NCBI GenBank assembly: GCA_038210495.1
Contig: JBBQWR010000008.1
Coordinates: 62,001 to 126,000 of the forward strand
Reading direction: 5' to 3'
From: JBBQWR01 sp038210495
GTDB lineage: Bacteria > Planctomycetota > Planctomycetia > Pirellulales > DATAWG01
Length of the DNA stretch: 64,000 nt
How positions within the stretch are numbered: the stretch's first letter is position 1; the number at the start of each line of letters is the position of its first letter. This document shows positions 35,278-44,181 of this stretch, piece by piece. The notes beneath the pieces are model-generated. The model was given only the letters and a program-made list of their open reading frames with translations. It was not told where the DNA came from and searched no databases. A program made the position numbers and the translations under genes.

Positions 35278-36180
35278 CTATTGAATTAGCCGACAGGGCA
35301 GCACGACGAGGATCCACGCGCAAGCTGAGGTCAGCACAAGGGCCGTGAAAATCCAGCCGATGCGGGTCGAACGCTTGGCGACCAATCGGGCGAGCAAAGT
35401 TCCGAGCGTTCCCGCCAAACCGGCGGCCATCGCCGATTGCCAACCAAGAAACAACCCCAGACACGCGAGCACGCCCCAGTTTCTTGAGCGTCCACCATCG
35501 GAGCGCCGACCCATCAGTCGGTCATAAACGCCGCCGACCGCCAATCCGGCCGCGGCGCCAACGCCGGCGACCGAGATCGATTTGGCGGCCGACTCGCTGA
35601 ACCAGGCGATGCTCGATAACCACGTTGCGATCGGCGCCGCCAAATCGGCCTGATGCACGGCTGGCGACAGGACCGTCACCGCGGCGCCGATGAGAGCGGC
35701 CATCGCAAGCACGTTCCAAGACGCCGGATGGCCATCGAAATCGATGAGCGCCGCCGCCAGCAACGTGGCAATTAGCCATGAATGGAATGCCCAGCGTGTC
35801 AGCAGCAGCCATCCCTCGACCTGATTGATGTTTCCATGGGGCTGGCCGTAGTGACTCAGCGCAGGCCAAATATCGGCGTGAGCGATCGCCAAAAACAGCA
35901 AAGCGAGCGTTAGCTCGACGAGAGGATAACGGATCGAAATCCGATGTCGGCAGTCGTAACACAGCCCTCCGAGCAGCAACCAACCCAGGATCGGCAGATT
36001 GTGGCGACCGCGAATGGCATGACCGCAGTTCGGGCAGTGAGAGCCGGGATGCACAATGCTCTTCCCAGCCGGCAGGCGATAAACCACAACATTCAAAAAA
36101 CTGCCAACAATGCCTCCCAGCGCGAACACCCAGGCGTCGAACAGCCAGCCGAGCCGGAGGATGGTTTCGCTGATGGGCAT
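35278..36180 (-). CDS. Prepilin-peptidase-like membrane protein lacking the GxGD motif
   Basis: 300 residues from ATG 36180 (MPISETILRLGWLF). Type IV prepilin leader peptidase (A24) family: the N-terminal methylase-like domain has GSFLNVVVYRLPAGKSIVHP and the paired cysteines CPNC...CYDC (zinc site), followed by RYPLVELTLALLF. Up to eight hydrophobic helices. The first aspartate motif is partly kept (LIDFDGHP) but the following Pro-Asp is lost. The second motif, normally GxGDxK, is replaced by RRSDGGRSRNWGVL before the usual LGLFLGWQ. It is therefore probably inactive as a leader peptidase or has a different role. Upstream starts would be encoded by the seven-base repeat and are rejected. Confidence 0.8.
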   Translation of the reverse strand: MPISETILRLGWLFDAWVFALGGIVGSFLNVVVYRLPAGKSIVHPGSHCPNCGHAIRGRHNLPILGWLLLGGLCYDCRHRISIRYPLVELTLALLFLAIAHADIWPALSHYGQPHGNINQVEGWLLLTRWAFHSWLIATLLAAALIDFDGHPASWNVLAMAALIGAAVTVLSPAVHQADLAAPIATWLSSIAWFSESAAKSISVAGVGAAAGLAVGGVYDRLMGRRSDGGRSRNWGVLACLGLFLGWQSAMAAGLAGTLGTLLARLVAKRSTRIGWIFTALVLTSACAWILVVLPCRLIQ

Positions 36181-36190
36181 GGCGGGCGAA

Positions 36191-36239
36191 GTCGGGAGAC
36201 GGGAGACGGGAGACGGGAGACGGGGGTCGGGGGTCGGGA
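36191..36239. repeat. Seven-base tandem repeat GGGAGAC / GGGGGTC
   Basis: Six or more units of GGGAGAC drifting into GGGGGTC lie immediately before the ATG of the prepilin-peptidase-like gene, overlapping where its ribosome site should be. The complementary word (CTCCCGT, CTCCCGA) makes the 3' end of the PQQ gene at 25505-25540. Confidence 0.8.
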
Positions 36240-36432
36240 ATCCAGCAAGAAGCCGCGGCTCTGCGACGTCCTTCTCTACCCCCCAACTCCTACCTCCCAG
36301 CTCTTCGTCTCCAGCCACTTGAGACTATCTTCCGTTCTCACGGAATTTTAACGGAACCCGAGAGGCCACGGAGGGTTTGATCGGATAGGTGATTGTACCG
36401 CGAATTGCCCTGGATTGCCCCGGAGCGAATGC

Positions 36433-36460
36433 TTGTGTTGGCTCCGGGGCCGGTTATAGT
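36433..36460 (+). promoter_or_regulatory. Probable promoter for the small secreted protein gene
   Basis: TTGTGT (36433-36438), a 16-base spacer and TATAGT (36455-36460) resemble a sigma-70-type promoter and lie 85 bases before the ATG at 36545 on the same strand. No operator is recognised. Confidence 0.4.
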
Positions 36461-36544
36461 ACAGGGAGATCGGTCCTTCGGGGCCGATTCCTGCCCAGCG
36501 ATTCCCACCTTTTTTCCCACCCCGTTTTTCTGGAGGAGCGTTTC

Positions 36545-36871
36545 ATGGTGTCCCGCATCGCGTCGATCGGTTTGATGTTTTTGGCCGTCTGCCTAATGGT
36601 CAGTTCGGCTAGCGCCAAAGAGAAGAAGAAGGGCGAGCATGGCACGGTCGTGTCGGCTACCGCTAAGCAGTTGGTCGTCAACGTGAAGGCCGGCAAGGAC
36701 GACAAGGTCGGCGCCGAGAAGACTCTCGACGTCAGCGACGCCGTCAGCGTCGTGGTTGAAGAGAACCCCGCCAAGATCGAAGACATCAAGGCTGGCGATC
36801 ACATTGCCTTCACGCTCGGCGACGACGGCAAGGTCGTCACGATCCACAAGGGTCACAAGAAGAAGGTCTAA
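36545..36871 (+). CDS. Small secreted protein of unknown function
   Basis: 108 residues. Signal peptide 1-24 (ASIGLMFLAVCLMVSSASA). The mature part is a lysine-rich beta protein (GTVVSATAKQLVVNVK, ADHIAFTLGDDGKVVTI-like strands) suggesting a small OB- or SH3-like barrel; this is a fold guess. CTGGAGGAGCG provides a strong ribosome site directly before ATG 36545, with a promoter-like pair upstream and a clean terminator downstream. This monocistronic, well-framed layout suggests a highly expressed gene. Confidence 0.75.
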   Translation: MVSRIASIGLMFLAVCLMVSSASAKEKKKGEHGTVVSATAKQLVVNVKAGKDDKVGAEKTLDVSDAVSVVVEENPAKIEDIKAGDHIAFTLGDDGKVVTIHKGHKKKV

Positions 36872-36918
36872 TTGACCAGCTGCGAAATTTCGCGTGCAAA
36901 AGTTTGAATGCAAAATCG

Positions 36919-36966
36919 ACAAGCCCCGGTTAGAGCAACGGCTCTTTCCGGGGCTTGTGTGTTTTT
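36919..36966 (+). terminator. Rho-independent terminator
   Basis: ACAAGCCCCGG (36919-36929) pairs perfectly with CCGGGGCTTGT (36948-36958) over an 18-base loop, followed by GTGTTTTTG. It lies about 48 bases after the stop of the small secreted protein gene. This is the clearest intrinsic terminator in the window. Confidence 0.85.
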
Positions 36967-37055
36967 GCACTGGCGCGGCCTACGCGCGGCACGAATGCTC
37001 GCGGCTCAGGGGCGAACTCACTCGCTTGAGCAATGTGGTGACGCCGCCGTCCGCC

Positions 37056-37121
37056 ACGCTTCACGCATCACGCTTCACGCATCACGCTTCACGCTTCACG
37101 CTTCACGCATCACGCTTCACG
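37056..37121. repeat. Seven-base tandem repeat CTTCACG / CATCACG
   Basis: About nine units of CTTCACG and CATCACG in mixed order end three bases before the stop codon of the following minus-strand gene. Isolated units recur at about 39170-39190. The spacing is contiguous, without spacers, so it is not a CRISPR array. Confidence 0.85.
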
Positions 37122-37124
37122 CCG

Positions 37125-37451
37125 TTAGAACGTGTCGAGGATGAACTGATGTCCCATGTGGTACTTCGCGCCGGTGGGATAAAAATTGTGCCACTGCTTG
37201 TTGTAGACCGGGATCTGCATTTCTGGCGGATAACGGTAATACAAACTGTTGGAGCTGCGGTAGTATTCGCTGCCCCAGAAGTTTTGCGGATAATAGACGT
37301 ACGGGTAGTGGTAGAACCGCTCCCAGTCTTGAGTCCCATAGGTATTGCCCCAGGAACGATTGAAAGCTTGGTCCTGAGCGTGGGCCTGCTGACCGGCGAG
37401 GCACGCGAAGGCGGCCGCGCAGCAGAGCGCAAGGATTGTCCGGCGGATCAT
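37125..37451 (-). CDS. Small secreted Tyr-rich protein
   Basis: 108 residues. Signal peptide about 1-25 (ILALCCAAAFACLAGQQAHA). The mature part is very rich in Tyr, Phe, Trp, Asn and Pro (FYHYPYVYYPQNFWGSEYY; YYRYPPEMQIPVYNK; YHMGHQFILD). I recognise this as a conserved small planctomycete protein; I recall some database entries calling it calmodulin-binding, which I would not rely on. Probably periplasmic or surface located. Confidence 0.75.
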   Translation of the reverse strand: MIRRTILALCCAAAFACLAGQQAHAQDQAFNRSWGNTYGTQDWERFYHYPYVYYPQNFWGSEYYRSSNSLYYRYPPEMQIPVYNKQWHNFYPTGAKYHMGHQFILDTF

Positions 37452-37964
37452 CGCTATTCCCCCCTGGAATCAATGAAATCGTGAGCGGCCTGCTGGCGCG
37501 GCTGGCGCCAAGCAGTGCGTCACTGGGTCGTTCGAGTGCGATCAAGCGCGGCAAGGTGGACAGAGTTTGCGGAACTCTCGGCCCAGGCTACGACCGGCTA
37601 AATACACCATCGGCGCTTCCGCCGGGCCGCATTGAGGGAATATCCGCTAGAACCGGCATAGGCGGAAAAGGTGGCGGCGAGTGGCGAGTCGTGAGCGGCG
37701 GGTCGCGAGAAAGAGAGGACGGGGCCGCGGATTCAAACGCGCCGAAGCGTTGACCGACCTTCGTAGTCGCTCGGGTCGGTAGGCGGCGAATTCGCGATCG
37801 CATCTCCCCGCGTCCCGCGTCTGCCCACTCGCCACTCGCCACCCGCCTCGGCTCCCTCCCCGTCCTCCCTTGCACGCTCTTAGCCGGCACTCGACAATGA
37901 CCGCTCGCCGCCGGCCGGGATTTGCCCGCGCCGTCGGGCGGTTTTTCTCGGGAGAATTTGCAAT
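37452..37964. other. Divergent gene-free region
   Basis: About 510 bases. It contains short GGCGAGTGGCGAGT-type repeats and their complements (about 37675-37700 and 37825-37845) that may pair, but no gene, RNA or promoter that I can support. A GGGAGAA about ten bases before ATG 37965 may be a ribosome site. Confidence 0.45.
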
Positions 37965-38972
37965 ATGTCCGGCGCTCCGCAGGTAATCGTTAGTGGTTTC
38001 GGTGACGAAGCGGCCTTGAACAAGACGGCGGTCGAGCAGTTCGCCGCGATGGCCGCCTTGGGATTGCAATACTACAGCTTGCGGTTCATCGACGTCGGCC
38101 GGGGCGTAAAAAACGTCATGAAGCTGACCACGGCCGAGATCCAAAAAATCCGCCATCTCGAAGACGACTACGATCTGAGCGTGTCGTCGCTGGGCTCCCC
38201 GATCGGCAAAGTGAAACTGCTGGACGAGGACGATGGCACGACGAACGTCTTCGTGCCATTCAAGAAATATCTGGCGAAGGATGTGGCTCTGGCGTGTCAG
38301 TTGGCTCACGCATTCGAGACTAAGCTAATCCGCGGCTTCTCGTTCTATCCGCCCCGCGGCGCCGATCCCTGGCCCCATGTGCCGCAGGCGGTCGAGCAGC
38401 TTGGGCAGATCGTCGAGGCCTGTCATCGTTCGGATCTGACATTCGGCCTCGAGGTCGAGGCGAATCTAGTCGGGCAAAATGGTCTCGTCTTGGCCGAAAT
38501 CTATCGGCAAGTGAACCACCCGGCGCTGGTCTTGGTGTTCGATGCCGGCAACCTGACATCGCAGGGATTCACGACCCGCGAGGTCTTCGAGCACTATCAA
38601 GCCATGAAGCCGGGAATCGGCTGGATGCATATCAAGGACTATCGCCGCGGGCCGACGAAGCGAAAGAAGCCCGTGGACGAATCGTCGCTCAAAAATTTCG
38701 TGCCGGCCGACATGGGGGACAGCGCCTACGACGCGATCCTCCGCGACTTCCGCGACTCGATTCCGACGCTGGAGAAACGCCTCAAGCGCCGCGGCATTCC
38801 TGGCGTGTTTTTAGAACTCGAGCCGCACGTCAAAGGCGGCGGGCAATTCGGCGGCGTCAGCGGCCCGGACGGGATGGGCGTCGCCCTGCGCGGACTGCTG
38901 CGAGTGCTCGACTTCGTCGACCTCGGCTATCACCTGCGCGATTTCGACGACGTGCTGGCGACTAGGAAGTGA
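37965..38972 (+). CDS. Sugar phosphate isomerase/epimerase-type TIM-barrel protein
   Basis: 335 residues. Belongs to the xylose-isomerase-like/AP-endonuclease-2 superfamily: a TIM barrel with divalent-metal ligands in LEVEANL (Glu), LVFDAGN (Asp), MHIKDYR (His) and LELEPH (Glu, His). Planctomycetes carry many such proteins next to oxidoreductases for unusual sugar or inositol turnover; here no such neighbour is adjacent. The substrate cannot be deduced. ATG 37965 gives MSGAPQVIVSGFGDEAALN; no signal peptide, so cytoplasmic. Confidence 0.85.
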   Translation: MSGAPQVIVSGFGDEAALNKTAVEQFAAMAALGLQYYSLRFIDVGRGVKNVMKLTTAEIQKIRHLEDDYDLSVSSLGSPIGKVKLLDEDDGTTNVFVPFKKYLAKDVALACQLAHAFETKLIRGFSFYPPRGADPWPHVPQAVEQLGQIVEACHRSDLTFGLEVEANLVGQNGLVLAEIYRQVNHPALVLVFDAGNLTSQGFTTREVFEHYQAMKPGIGWMHIKDYRRGPTKRKKPVDESSLKNFVPADMGDSAYDAILRDFRDSIPTLEKRLKRRGIPGVFLELEPHVKGGGQFGGVSGPDGMGVALRGLLRVLDFVDLGYHLRDFDDVLATRK

Positions 38973-39186
38973 GAAAGGGTGGCGAGTGGTGGTTGGCGAT
39001 GATCGAGCATCGGCTTGTCGAATCGCTTAGCCGCGTTAGCGGTGTGACGCGAATAACCGGGAGTGATCGAAGCGCAGCGCAGTGAACCCCCGGCCACTCA
39101 CATCACGCCGCTACCGCGGCTAAGCAATCGCGGCATGCTAGTCATGCCATCCGCTACTAGTCACGCCACCCGCTTCGCTTCACGCA

Positions 39187-42100
39187 TTACCCTCCACGCC
39201 CGTCCGCGTCCTCTTCTCCCTTGGGCGCAAAGAACTTCTCCGTCCGCTTGGCGGCTTGCCGCGAGGCGCGGAGGAGCATGGCCGCTTTGGAGAAGAAATA
39301 GGCGCCGGCGGCGATGCCCGCGCCGCCGGTCGCTTGAGAGAGGATGCCCAGCGAGGTGGGATGAACGGCCAAGAAAATGCCCAGCGCCGTGGTCACGCCG
39401 CCGGCGCCCAGGCGTTCGATGACCGCGCGGCTCGACCGGCCCTGAGCGTGTTTGTCGATGGCGCCGCGGGCCGTCATGTTGGCGATCTCGCGCATTGCCT
39501 TCAGATCGACGGTCGGCGCGGGCGCCGTGGGCCGGCGGACCCAGGCCGCCGGCGCGGGTTCGAGAACATCGGCTTCGGCCAATTCGATGACCGTGTCGCT
39601 GGTGGGCGCCGGGTCGGCCTGAGTTGACGATGTGGCCCGCGGGTCGTTTGTCGTCGCGGGCGCGGAGGGCGGAATCTTGGCAGCCGGCATTTCGGCCACC
39701 GGCTGGGATTCGCCCGATTTCGGAGCCGGCTTGGTTTCGACGTTAACGCCGCCCCGCATCCGGTTGAGCAGCCGGGCCATGTAGTCTTCGACCGATTCTT
39801 CGGATTCCGCGGACGCCGGAGCGGCTGGCGTCTTTGAATGAGCCGTCACGGGCTCGGGGGTCCGCGAATGAGCCGGTTCGGCGACCGGCGCCGTCGTGGC
39901 CGGTCCCTCGGCGTTTATCTCGAGCGTCGGTTCGGATTCGGCGTTCTCGCCGGTGGCCGGACGATCGTCTTTCAGTAGCGAAAGCGATCGGAGGCGCGCG
40001 AACACGTCGTCGTCGCCCGCTTTGTCAGCCGGTTCCTCGTCGTTCGCGATTTCCTCCGAAGCCGATACAGCTTGTGTGTCGAAGGTCGGTCGTCCAGACG
40101 GTTCAGAATGGATAGGGGTCGTGGCGGCGTGGGCCGGTTGCCCCGTCAGCGATCGCTGGCGCTCGTCGAGTTGACGCGAGTAATCTTCGACCTCCGAGAC
40201 ACGCTGTTCGAGCATCCGCTGTCGCTGGTTGAGCGCCATTTCGGTTGCGCGGCGATGCTCATTCCAATCGGCTTGCTGCCGGGCATGTTCCTGCCGAAGC
40301 TGGTCCAATTCGGTCGCTTGCTGACTACTCCGCTCGATTTCGTCGTTCAGTTGCGTCTGAATTCGTCCCCGTTCGACGTCCCAATTCTGTCGCTGGCGAT
40401 CAAAGGCCTCGCGGCAGGCATTGAACGCCGCCTGCTGTTCGGCCAGCCGCTGCTGCGCTTGGGAGCCTTCGGCGGAGAGTTGGCTTTGCTTGCCTAGCAG
40501 ATCGCGGCGCTCCGATTCCAACTGCTGCCGAGAGGAATCGAGCGATTGCCGATCGCTGGTCATGCGTTGAAGCTGGAGTTCGAGCGATTGGCGCTGCGAG
40601 TCGATGATTTGATGGTCGGCCGCCAAGCTCTGCGACTCGACGGCGAAAGTCTGTCGCTGTAAATCCAGCGTGTATCGCTGCGACTCAAGCTGCTGGCTCT
40701 GAGCGGCTAAGTTTTCACGCTCGGCGAGGATTCGGCTGTTTTCGGCCGCCAGGCGTTGACGTTCGATGTCCGCCTGCTGCCGCTCAGTCTCTAAACCCTG
40801 GCGGTCGGCATCCAGTTCCTGTCGCTCGGCAGTCAAGCGATCGCGATGAGTTCCCAAGCCGGATTGCTCGGCCGCGAATGCCTCGCGCTCGGCGGTCAAT
40901 TGTTGCTGCAGGTGTTCCAGAGCTTGCAAGTCGGCGCTAATGTTTCCGCGGCCGCTCTCGAAGGATAGCCGCTCGGCTTCAATTGCCCCGCGGAGGATGG
41001 CAAGTTGGTCCCGTTCCTCTTCGACGGCCCGCCGCTCATCGACGACCGCTTGGCGGTCGGCGTCGACGGACTGCCGGTCCGCCTTCGCGGTTGTCCGGTC
41101 CACATCGAGTGCATGTCGCTCGCCATCGAGCGATTCCCGCTGGGCCGCAAACGATTCGCGCTGGGCGGCAATTATCTCACGGTCGTGCTCGATCGCTTGC
41201 CGATCCTCGACAATGGCCTGCCGCTGCGCGTCCAGAGTCCGGCGATCCGCATTCAGCGCGGCGCGCTGGACATCGAACGCATGGGTTTCGGCATGGAGTG
41301 TCTGTCGGTCGCTATCCAACGTATGTCGATCGGCGAGGATGCCGTGTCGCTCGGTTTCGATCGTTTCCCGTTCGGTCGCCAACCATCGCTGCCGCTGGCC
41401 GAATCGCTCGAGGTCAGCGTCTAACGCTTCGCGTCGGGCGGCGAGATCCGCCGCCTCGGACGACAATGCATTTCGCGAATCGTCGATCGCGTGACGCTCG
41501 GCGGCGAGCCCGTCTTGGGCGGCTGCAAGAGCGGCGCGATCGGCGTTCAATTGATTCCGCTCATCGCTCAGCGTCGACCCATCGGCGGATCGTTGTGTTC
41601 GTTCGGTTTCCAGCGCCTGTTGGCGGATCGAAAAGGCAACTCGGGCCGCTTGGAAATCGCATTGAGCCTCGTCCAGCAAGTGGCTCTGGCTCTCGATCGC
41701 CCGGCGGTCGTCGACATTGAGCCGCTGGATTCGTTCGTGCTCCTCGGTCAATAATCGCCGCTGGTCGGCGAGCGCCTGTTGATCGGCGGCCAATTGCCCC
41801 CGCAGCACGTCGAGCGATTGCTGCTCGGTGGTGAGCAATTGCTGATTCTCATGGGTCCAAGCCTGCCGGGCCGCGGCAAACGCATTGGCTTCTGCCTCCA
41901 GAGCCAAGCGGCGCTGTTCGATCAATCGTTGCTCGTTCTCGAGCCCAGCCTGTTGCTCGGCCGATAACTGCCCCGCAGCGGCAAGTTCCAGATCGCGTCG
42001 GCTCGATTCCTCCCGATCAACGTCGTGTATTCGCTTAGCTTCGGCCAGCGATTCCCGTTCGTCGGCCATCGCTTCGCGAGCCCCTTCGAGCGACTTTCTC

Positions 42101-42840
42101 TCGGCCGCGAATTTATCGCGCAGTCGGCATTGCTCGGCGTTCCAATCTTCGGCGGCGGCGGCTAACGATTGTCGTTCGCGCTCGATCTTGGCCAGCGTAT
42201 CGTCCCAATGTCGATTGGCGGCGGCGCTAGCGTCTCGCTCGCTGGTCAGGTCGTGGACTTGCCGTTCGAGCTGAGCCAAACGAGCGATCAATTGCTCACG
42301 TTCGTCGTGCAAGTGCTCTTGAACCAACCGAGCACCGCGGACATGTTCGATGAGTCGATGCAGACGCCGCCGCCGGGACCCGCGGTTGAGTCGCGGTGGG
42401 CATTGTTGCAAAGCCTCTAGCGGCGCTTCGGCAGTCCAGGTTGCGTCACCGTCAATAACTCCCGACTTCCGCTCCTCGTCTCCCGACTGCTGCGACTCCG
42501 GAACGACTTCCAACTCCAACGGCCCAATACCCAATCGATCGCCAATCTCCAGCCGAGCGTCGTCGAAGCTGCGATCGTTCAGCCGGGTGTCTTCCGACCA
42601 TCGACGAATGAACGTTCCGTTGGCGCCGCGCAAGATGAGGCAATGCAGCGGCGCTACGCCGTCGGCCCGCAATCGCAGCGAGCATTGGCTGCCCGAGCCA
42701 ATGGTGAACTTGGGAAGCGAGAGCGAAAACACTTCGCCCCGGCAAGCGGGATTCTGAATCCGCAGGGCCAGCGCATCCCGAGGGTTGCCCAGGAGCACGG
42801 CGGGAGCGGAGTTCGAATCAGATGTCGGATAGCTGGTCAC
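39187..42840 (-). CDS. FHA-domain protein with a giant single-hydrophobic heptad rod and C-terminal hydrophobic segments
   Basis: 1217 residues. An FHA-like domain at about 44-113 (FTIGSGSQCSLRL, APLHCLILRG, TRLNDRSF) would bind phosphothreonine. A helical rod follows from about 150 to 898. Residues 389-794 (bases 40459-41676) are 58 consecutive heptads without a phase break, of the form hydrophobic-x-x-acidic/Gln-Arg-x-small (LDADRQG, LETERQQ, LNADRRT). Residues 899-1130 are Pro/Ala/Glu-rich and contain SVEDYMARLLNRMRGG. Two hydrophobic stretches (about 1144-1188) near the C-terminus could be membrane segments. I recognise the general architecture from planctomycetes, but no function is established. 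Single gene with long flanking gaps. Confidence 0.85.
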   Translation of the reverse strand: MTSYPTSDSNSAPAVLLGNPRDALALRIQNPACRGEVFSLSLPKFTIGSGSQCSLRLRADGVAPLHCLILRGANGTFIRRWSEDTRLNDRSFDDARLEIGDRLGIGPLELEVVPESQQSGDEERKSGVIDGDATWTAEAPLEALQQCPPRLNRGSRRRRLHRLIEHVRGARLVQEHLHDEREQLIARLAQLERQVHDLTSERDASAAANRHWDDTLAKIERERQSLAAAAEDWNAEQCRLRDKFAAERKSLEGAREAMADERESLAEAKRIHDVDREESSRRDLELAAAGQLSAEQQAGLENEQRLIEQRRLALEAEANAFAAARQAWTHENQQLLTTEQQSLDVLRGQLAADQQALADQRRLLTEEHERIQRLNVDDRRAIESQSHLLDEAQCDFQAARVAFSIRQQALETERTQRSADGSTLSDERNQLNADRAALAAAQDGLAAERHAIDDSRNALSSEAADLAARREALDADLERFGQRQRWLATERETIETERHGILADRHTLDSDRQTLHAETHAFDVQRAALNADRRTLDAQRQAIVEDRQAIEHDREIIAAQRESFAAQRESLDGERHALDVDRTTAKADRQSVDADRQAVVDERRAVEEERDQLAILRGAIEAERLSFESGRGNISADLQALEHLQQQLTAEREAFAAEQSGLGTHRDRLTAERQELDADRQGLETERQQADIERQRLAAENSRILAERENLAAQSQQLESQRYTLDLQRQTFAVESQSLAADHQIIDSQRQSLELQLQRMTSDRQSLDSSRQQLESERRDLLGKQSQLSAEGSQAQQRLAEQQAAFNACREAFDRQRQNWDVERGRIQTQLNDEIERSSQQATELDQLRQEHARQQADWNEHRRATEMALNQRQRMLEQRVSEVEDYSRQLDERQRSLTGQPAHAATTPIHSEPSGRPTFDTQAVSASEEIANDEEPADKAGDDDVFARLRSLSLLKDDRPATGENAESEPTLEINAEGPATTAPVAEPAHSRTPEPVTAHSKTPAAPASAESEESVEDYMARLLNRMRGGVNVETKPAPKSGESQPVAEMPAAKIPPSAPATTNDPRATSSTQADPAPTSDTVIELAEADVLEPAPAAWVRRPTAPAPTVDLKAMREIANMTARGAIDKHAQGRSSRAVIERLGAGGVTTALGIFLAVHPTSLGILSQATGGAGIAAGAYFFSKAAMLLRASRQAAKRTEKFFAPKGEEDADGRGG

Positions 42841-43726
42841 GTTTGTTTCCCAACTGGCTTATGGATTTCCATTTCAAGGCAGCGTTTTCCTTCGCTTGCC
42901 AGTGCGGCGGGCTGCGAAGTCGGTCGTAAGACCAACGGGCGCAAGGTCGCACAAGGAGATGTAGCTTAAGCGCGAGGTAAGTCAAAAGCGGCCGGTTTTG
43001 CCGTTTCCTCGGTCTGAAGCGGTATCGAGGGTCACGGCCGTTTACCCGGTTTGCCCAAGCTTAATCCGGCCGGCCCTGGCGATCGCATTTCAATTGAGGA
43101 ATCAGCAAAATCTGCTGGATGTTTGGGCCGGATTTGCCGATTATCCCTTTGCCCAAAACAAAGCTGGCCATCGACGGCCGAACTGGCGACTTTTGGGAAG
43201 CCGTGTTAGCAGCCTCACGCGAGGCTGGAAGCCCATACAAATGCGTGGCCTGGGCTTCCAGCCCATGCGTCAGTAACTCGCGAACGTTTTCCTCGGAAGA
43301 AAGGATCGTGAATCGTTTCACGAACTTCCACGGGTTAGCCATCAAATCAAGATTTACAAGGTGTCCATTCACGAAAATTGATCGATTTTTGACATCCAAC
43401 TAGACCGTTGCAGTGGCGTCAAGCGATTTCTTGCGACATTTTGCGGCAAAAGTTGGGCACGTAATGGTGGCGGAAGCCACGAAGATTGGTCCTTTGGGTA
43501 AAAATCGCGACCCCCCTTGGACAGCATGCGTACTATATTTTGGTTGCGGCGCAGAGGCCGGGACGACCGGGCGAGTTGAGCCGCATTTTCCTACAGGGAA
43601 CTAGGCACACAAGTTCGACGCTGAGGCGGTGTTCGCTAGGGGGGATGGGTGGTGGCGCCGGGACAGGCGCTTCCGCGAGCCACCTCGAACGAGCCATCTG
43701 ATCGGACAACCGAAGGTGGAACTCAC
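42841..43726. other. Long gene-free region before the DksA-like gene
   Basis: About 890 bases. Possible frames (for example a 112-codon minus-strand one at 43061-43399) resemble nothing and have no ribosome site. The region has lower GC patches (about 43270-43400), a perfect hairpin at 43223-43263 and the 5' region of the DksA-like gene. It may be a gene remnant, but I cannot identify one. Confidence 0.45.
43223..43263. repeat. Perfect 13-bp hairpin
   Basis: GGCTGGAAGCCCA (43223-43235) and TGGGCTTCCAGCC (43251-43263) are exact inverted repeats with a 15-base loop. The arms themselves contain the palindrome GGCTGGAAGCC-like core. Function unknown; only one copy is in this window. Confidence 0.8.
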
Positions 43727-44176
43727 ATGGCACGTAAAGATGCGTTGTTCAATATGCGGCAAATTCTCGTCATGCGCCGTGACGCGCTGCGCCAAGCCTT
43801 GGCCGGCGACTTGAGTTTGCTCAAGGAGCTTCGGGCTCAGACGGCGGGCGATGTCGTGGATGCCGCCCTCGACTCGGCTCAGGACGAAATCAGCTCGCAA
43901 TTGGCCGAAGTGGAAAGTCGCGAACTGGCTCGGATCGAAAACGCTCTCGAGCGGATGCGAACCGGCAACTACGGCGTTTGCGAAGGTTGCAATATCAAGA
44001 TTCCGTTGGCTCGGCTCAACGCTCTGCCTTACGCGACCTATTGCATCGAATGCCAACGCGAAGCGGAACGTTCCGGCGGCTCGCTCGGCGGCGACTCCGA
44101 TTGGGGCCGGCTCAACGATTCCGGCTCCGGGGAGTCCGAAGTCTCGATCAACGACATCGAGATGGACGTATCTTAA
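43727..44176 (+). CDS. DksA/TraR-family C4 zinc-finger regulator
   Basis: 149 residues, the size of DksA (about 150). An N-terminal coiled-coil hairpin contains DVVDAA, matching the DxxDxA tip motif that reaches into the RNA polymerase secondary channel. A C4 zinc finger follows: CEGC...CIEC (about 85-108). It is thus likely to modulate transcription initiation with ppGpp, by analogy to DksA. An acidic/Ser/Gly C-terminal tail (about 115-149) differs from E. coli DksA. GAAGGTGGA precedes ATG 43727. It ends in a hairpin element shared with the convergent hydrolase. Confidence 0.88.
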   Translation: MARKDALFNMRQILVMRRDALRQALAGDLSLLKELRAQTAGDVVDAALDSAQDEISSQLAEVESRELARIENALERMRTGNYGVCEGCNIKIPLARLNALPYATYCIECQREAERSGGSLGGDSDWGRLNDSGSGESEVSINDIEMDVS

Positions 44177-44181
44177 GACAG

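Noticed and set aside
37056..37121. Possible CRISPR array
   Set aside because: Units are seven bases long and contiguous with no spacers; no cas genes are in the window.
43061..43399. Minus-strand frame of 112 codons in the gap before the DksA-like gene
   Set aside because: The translation resembles nothing and covers the perfect hairpin at 43223-43263; no ribosome site seen.
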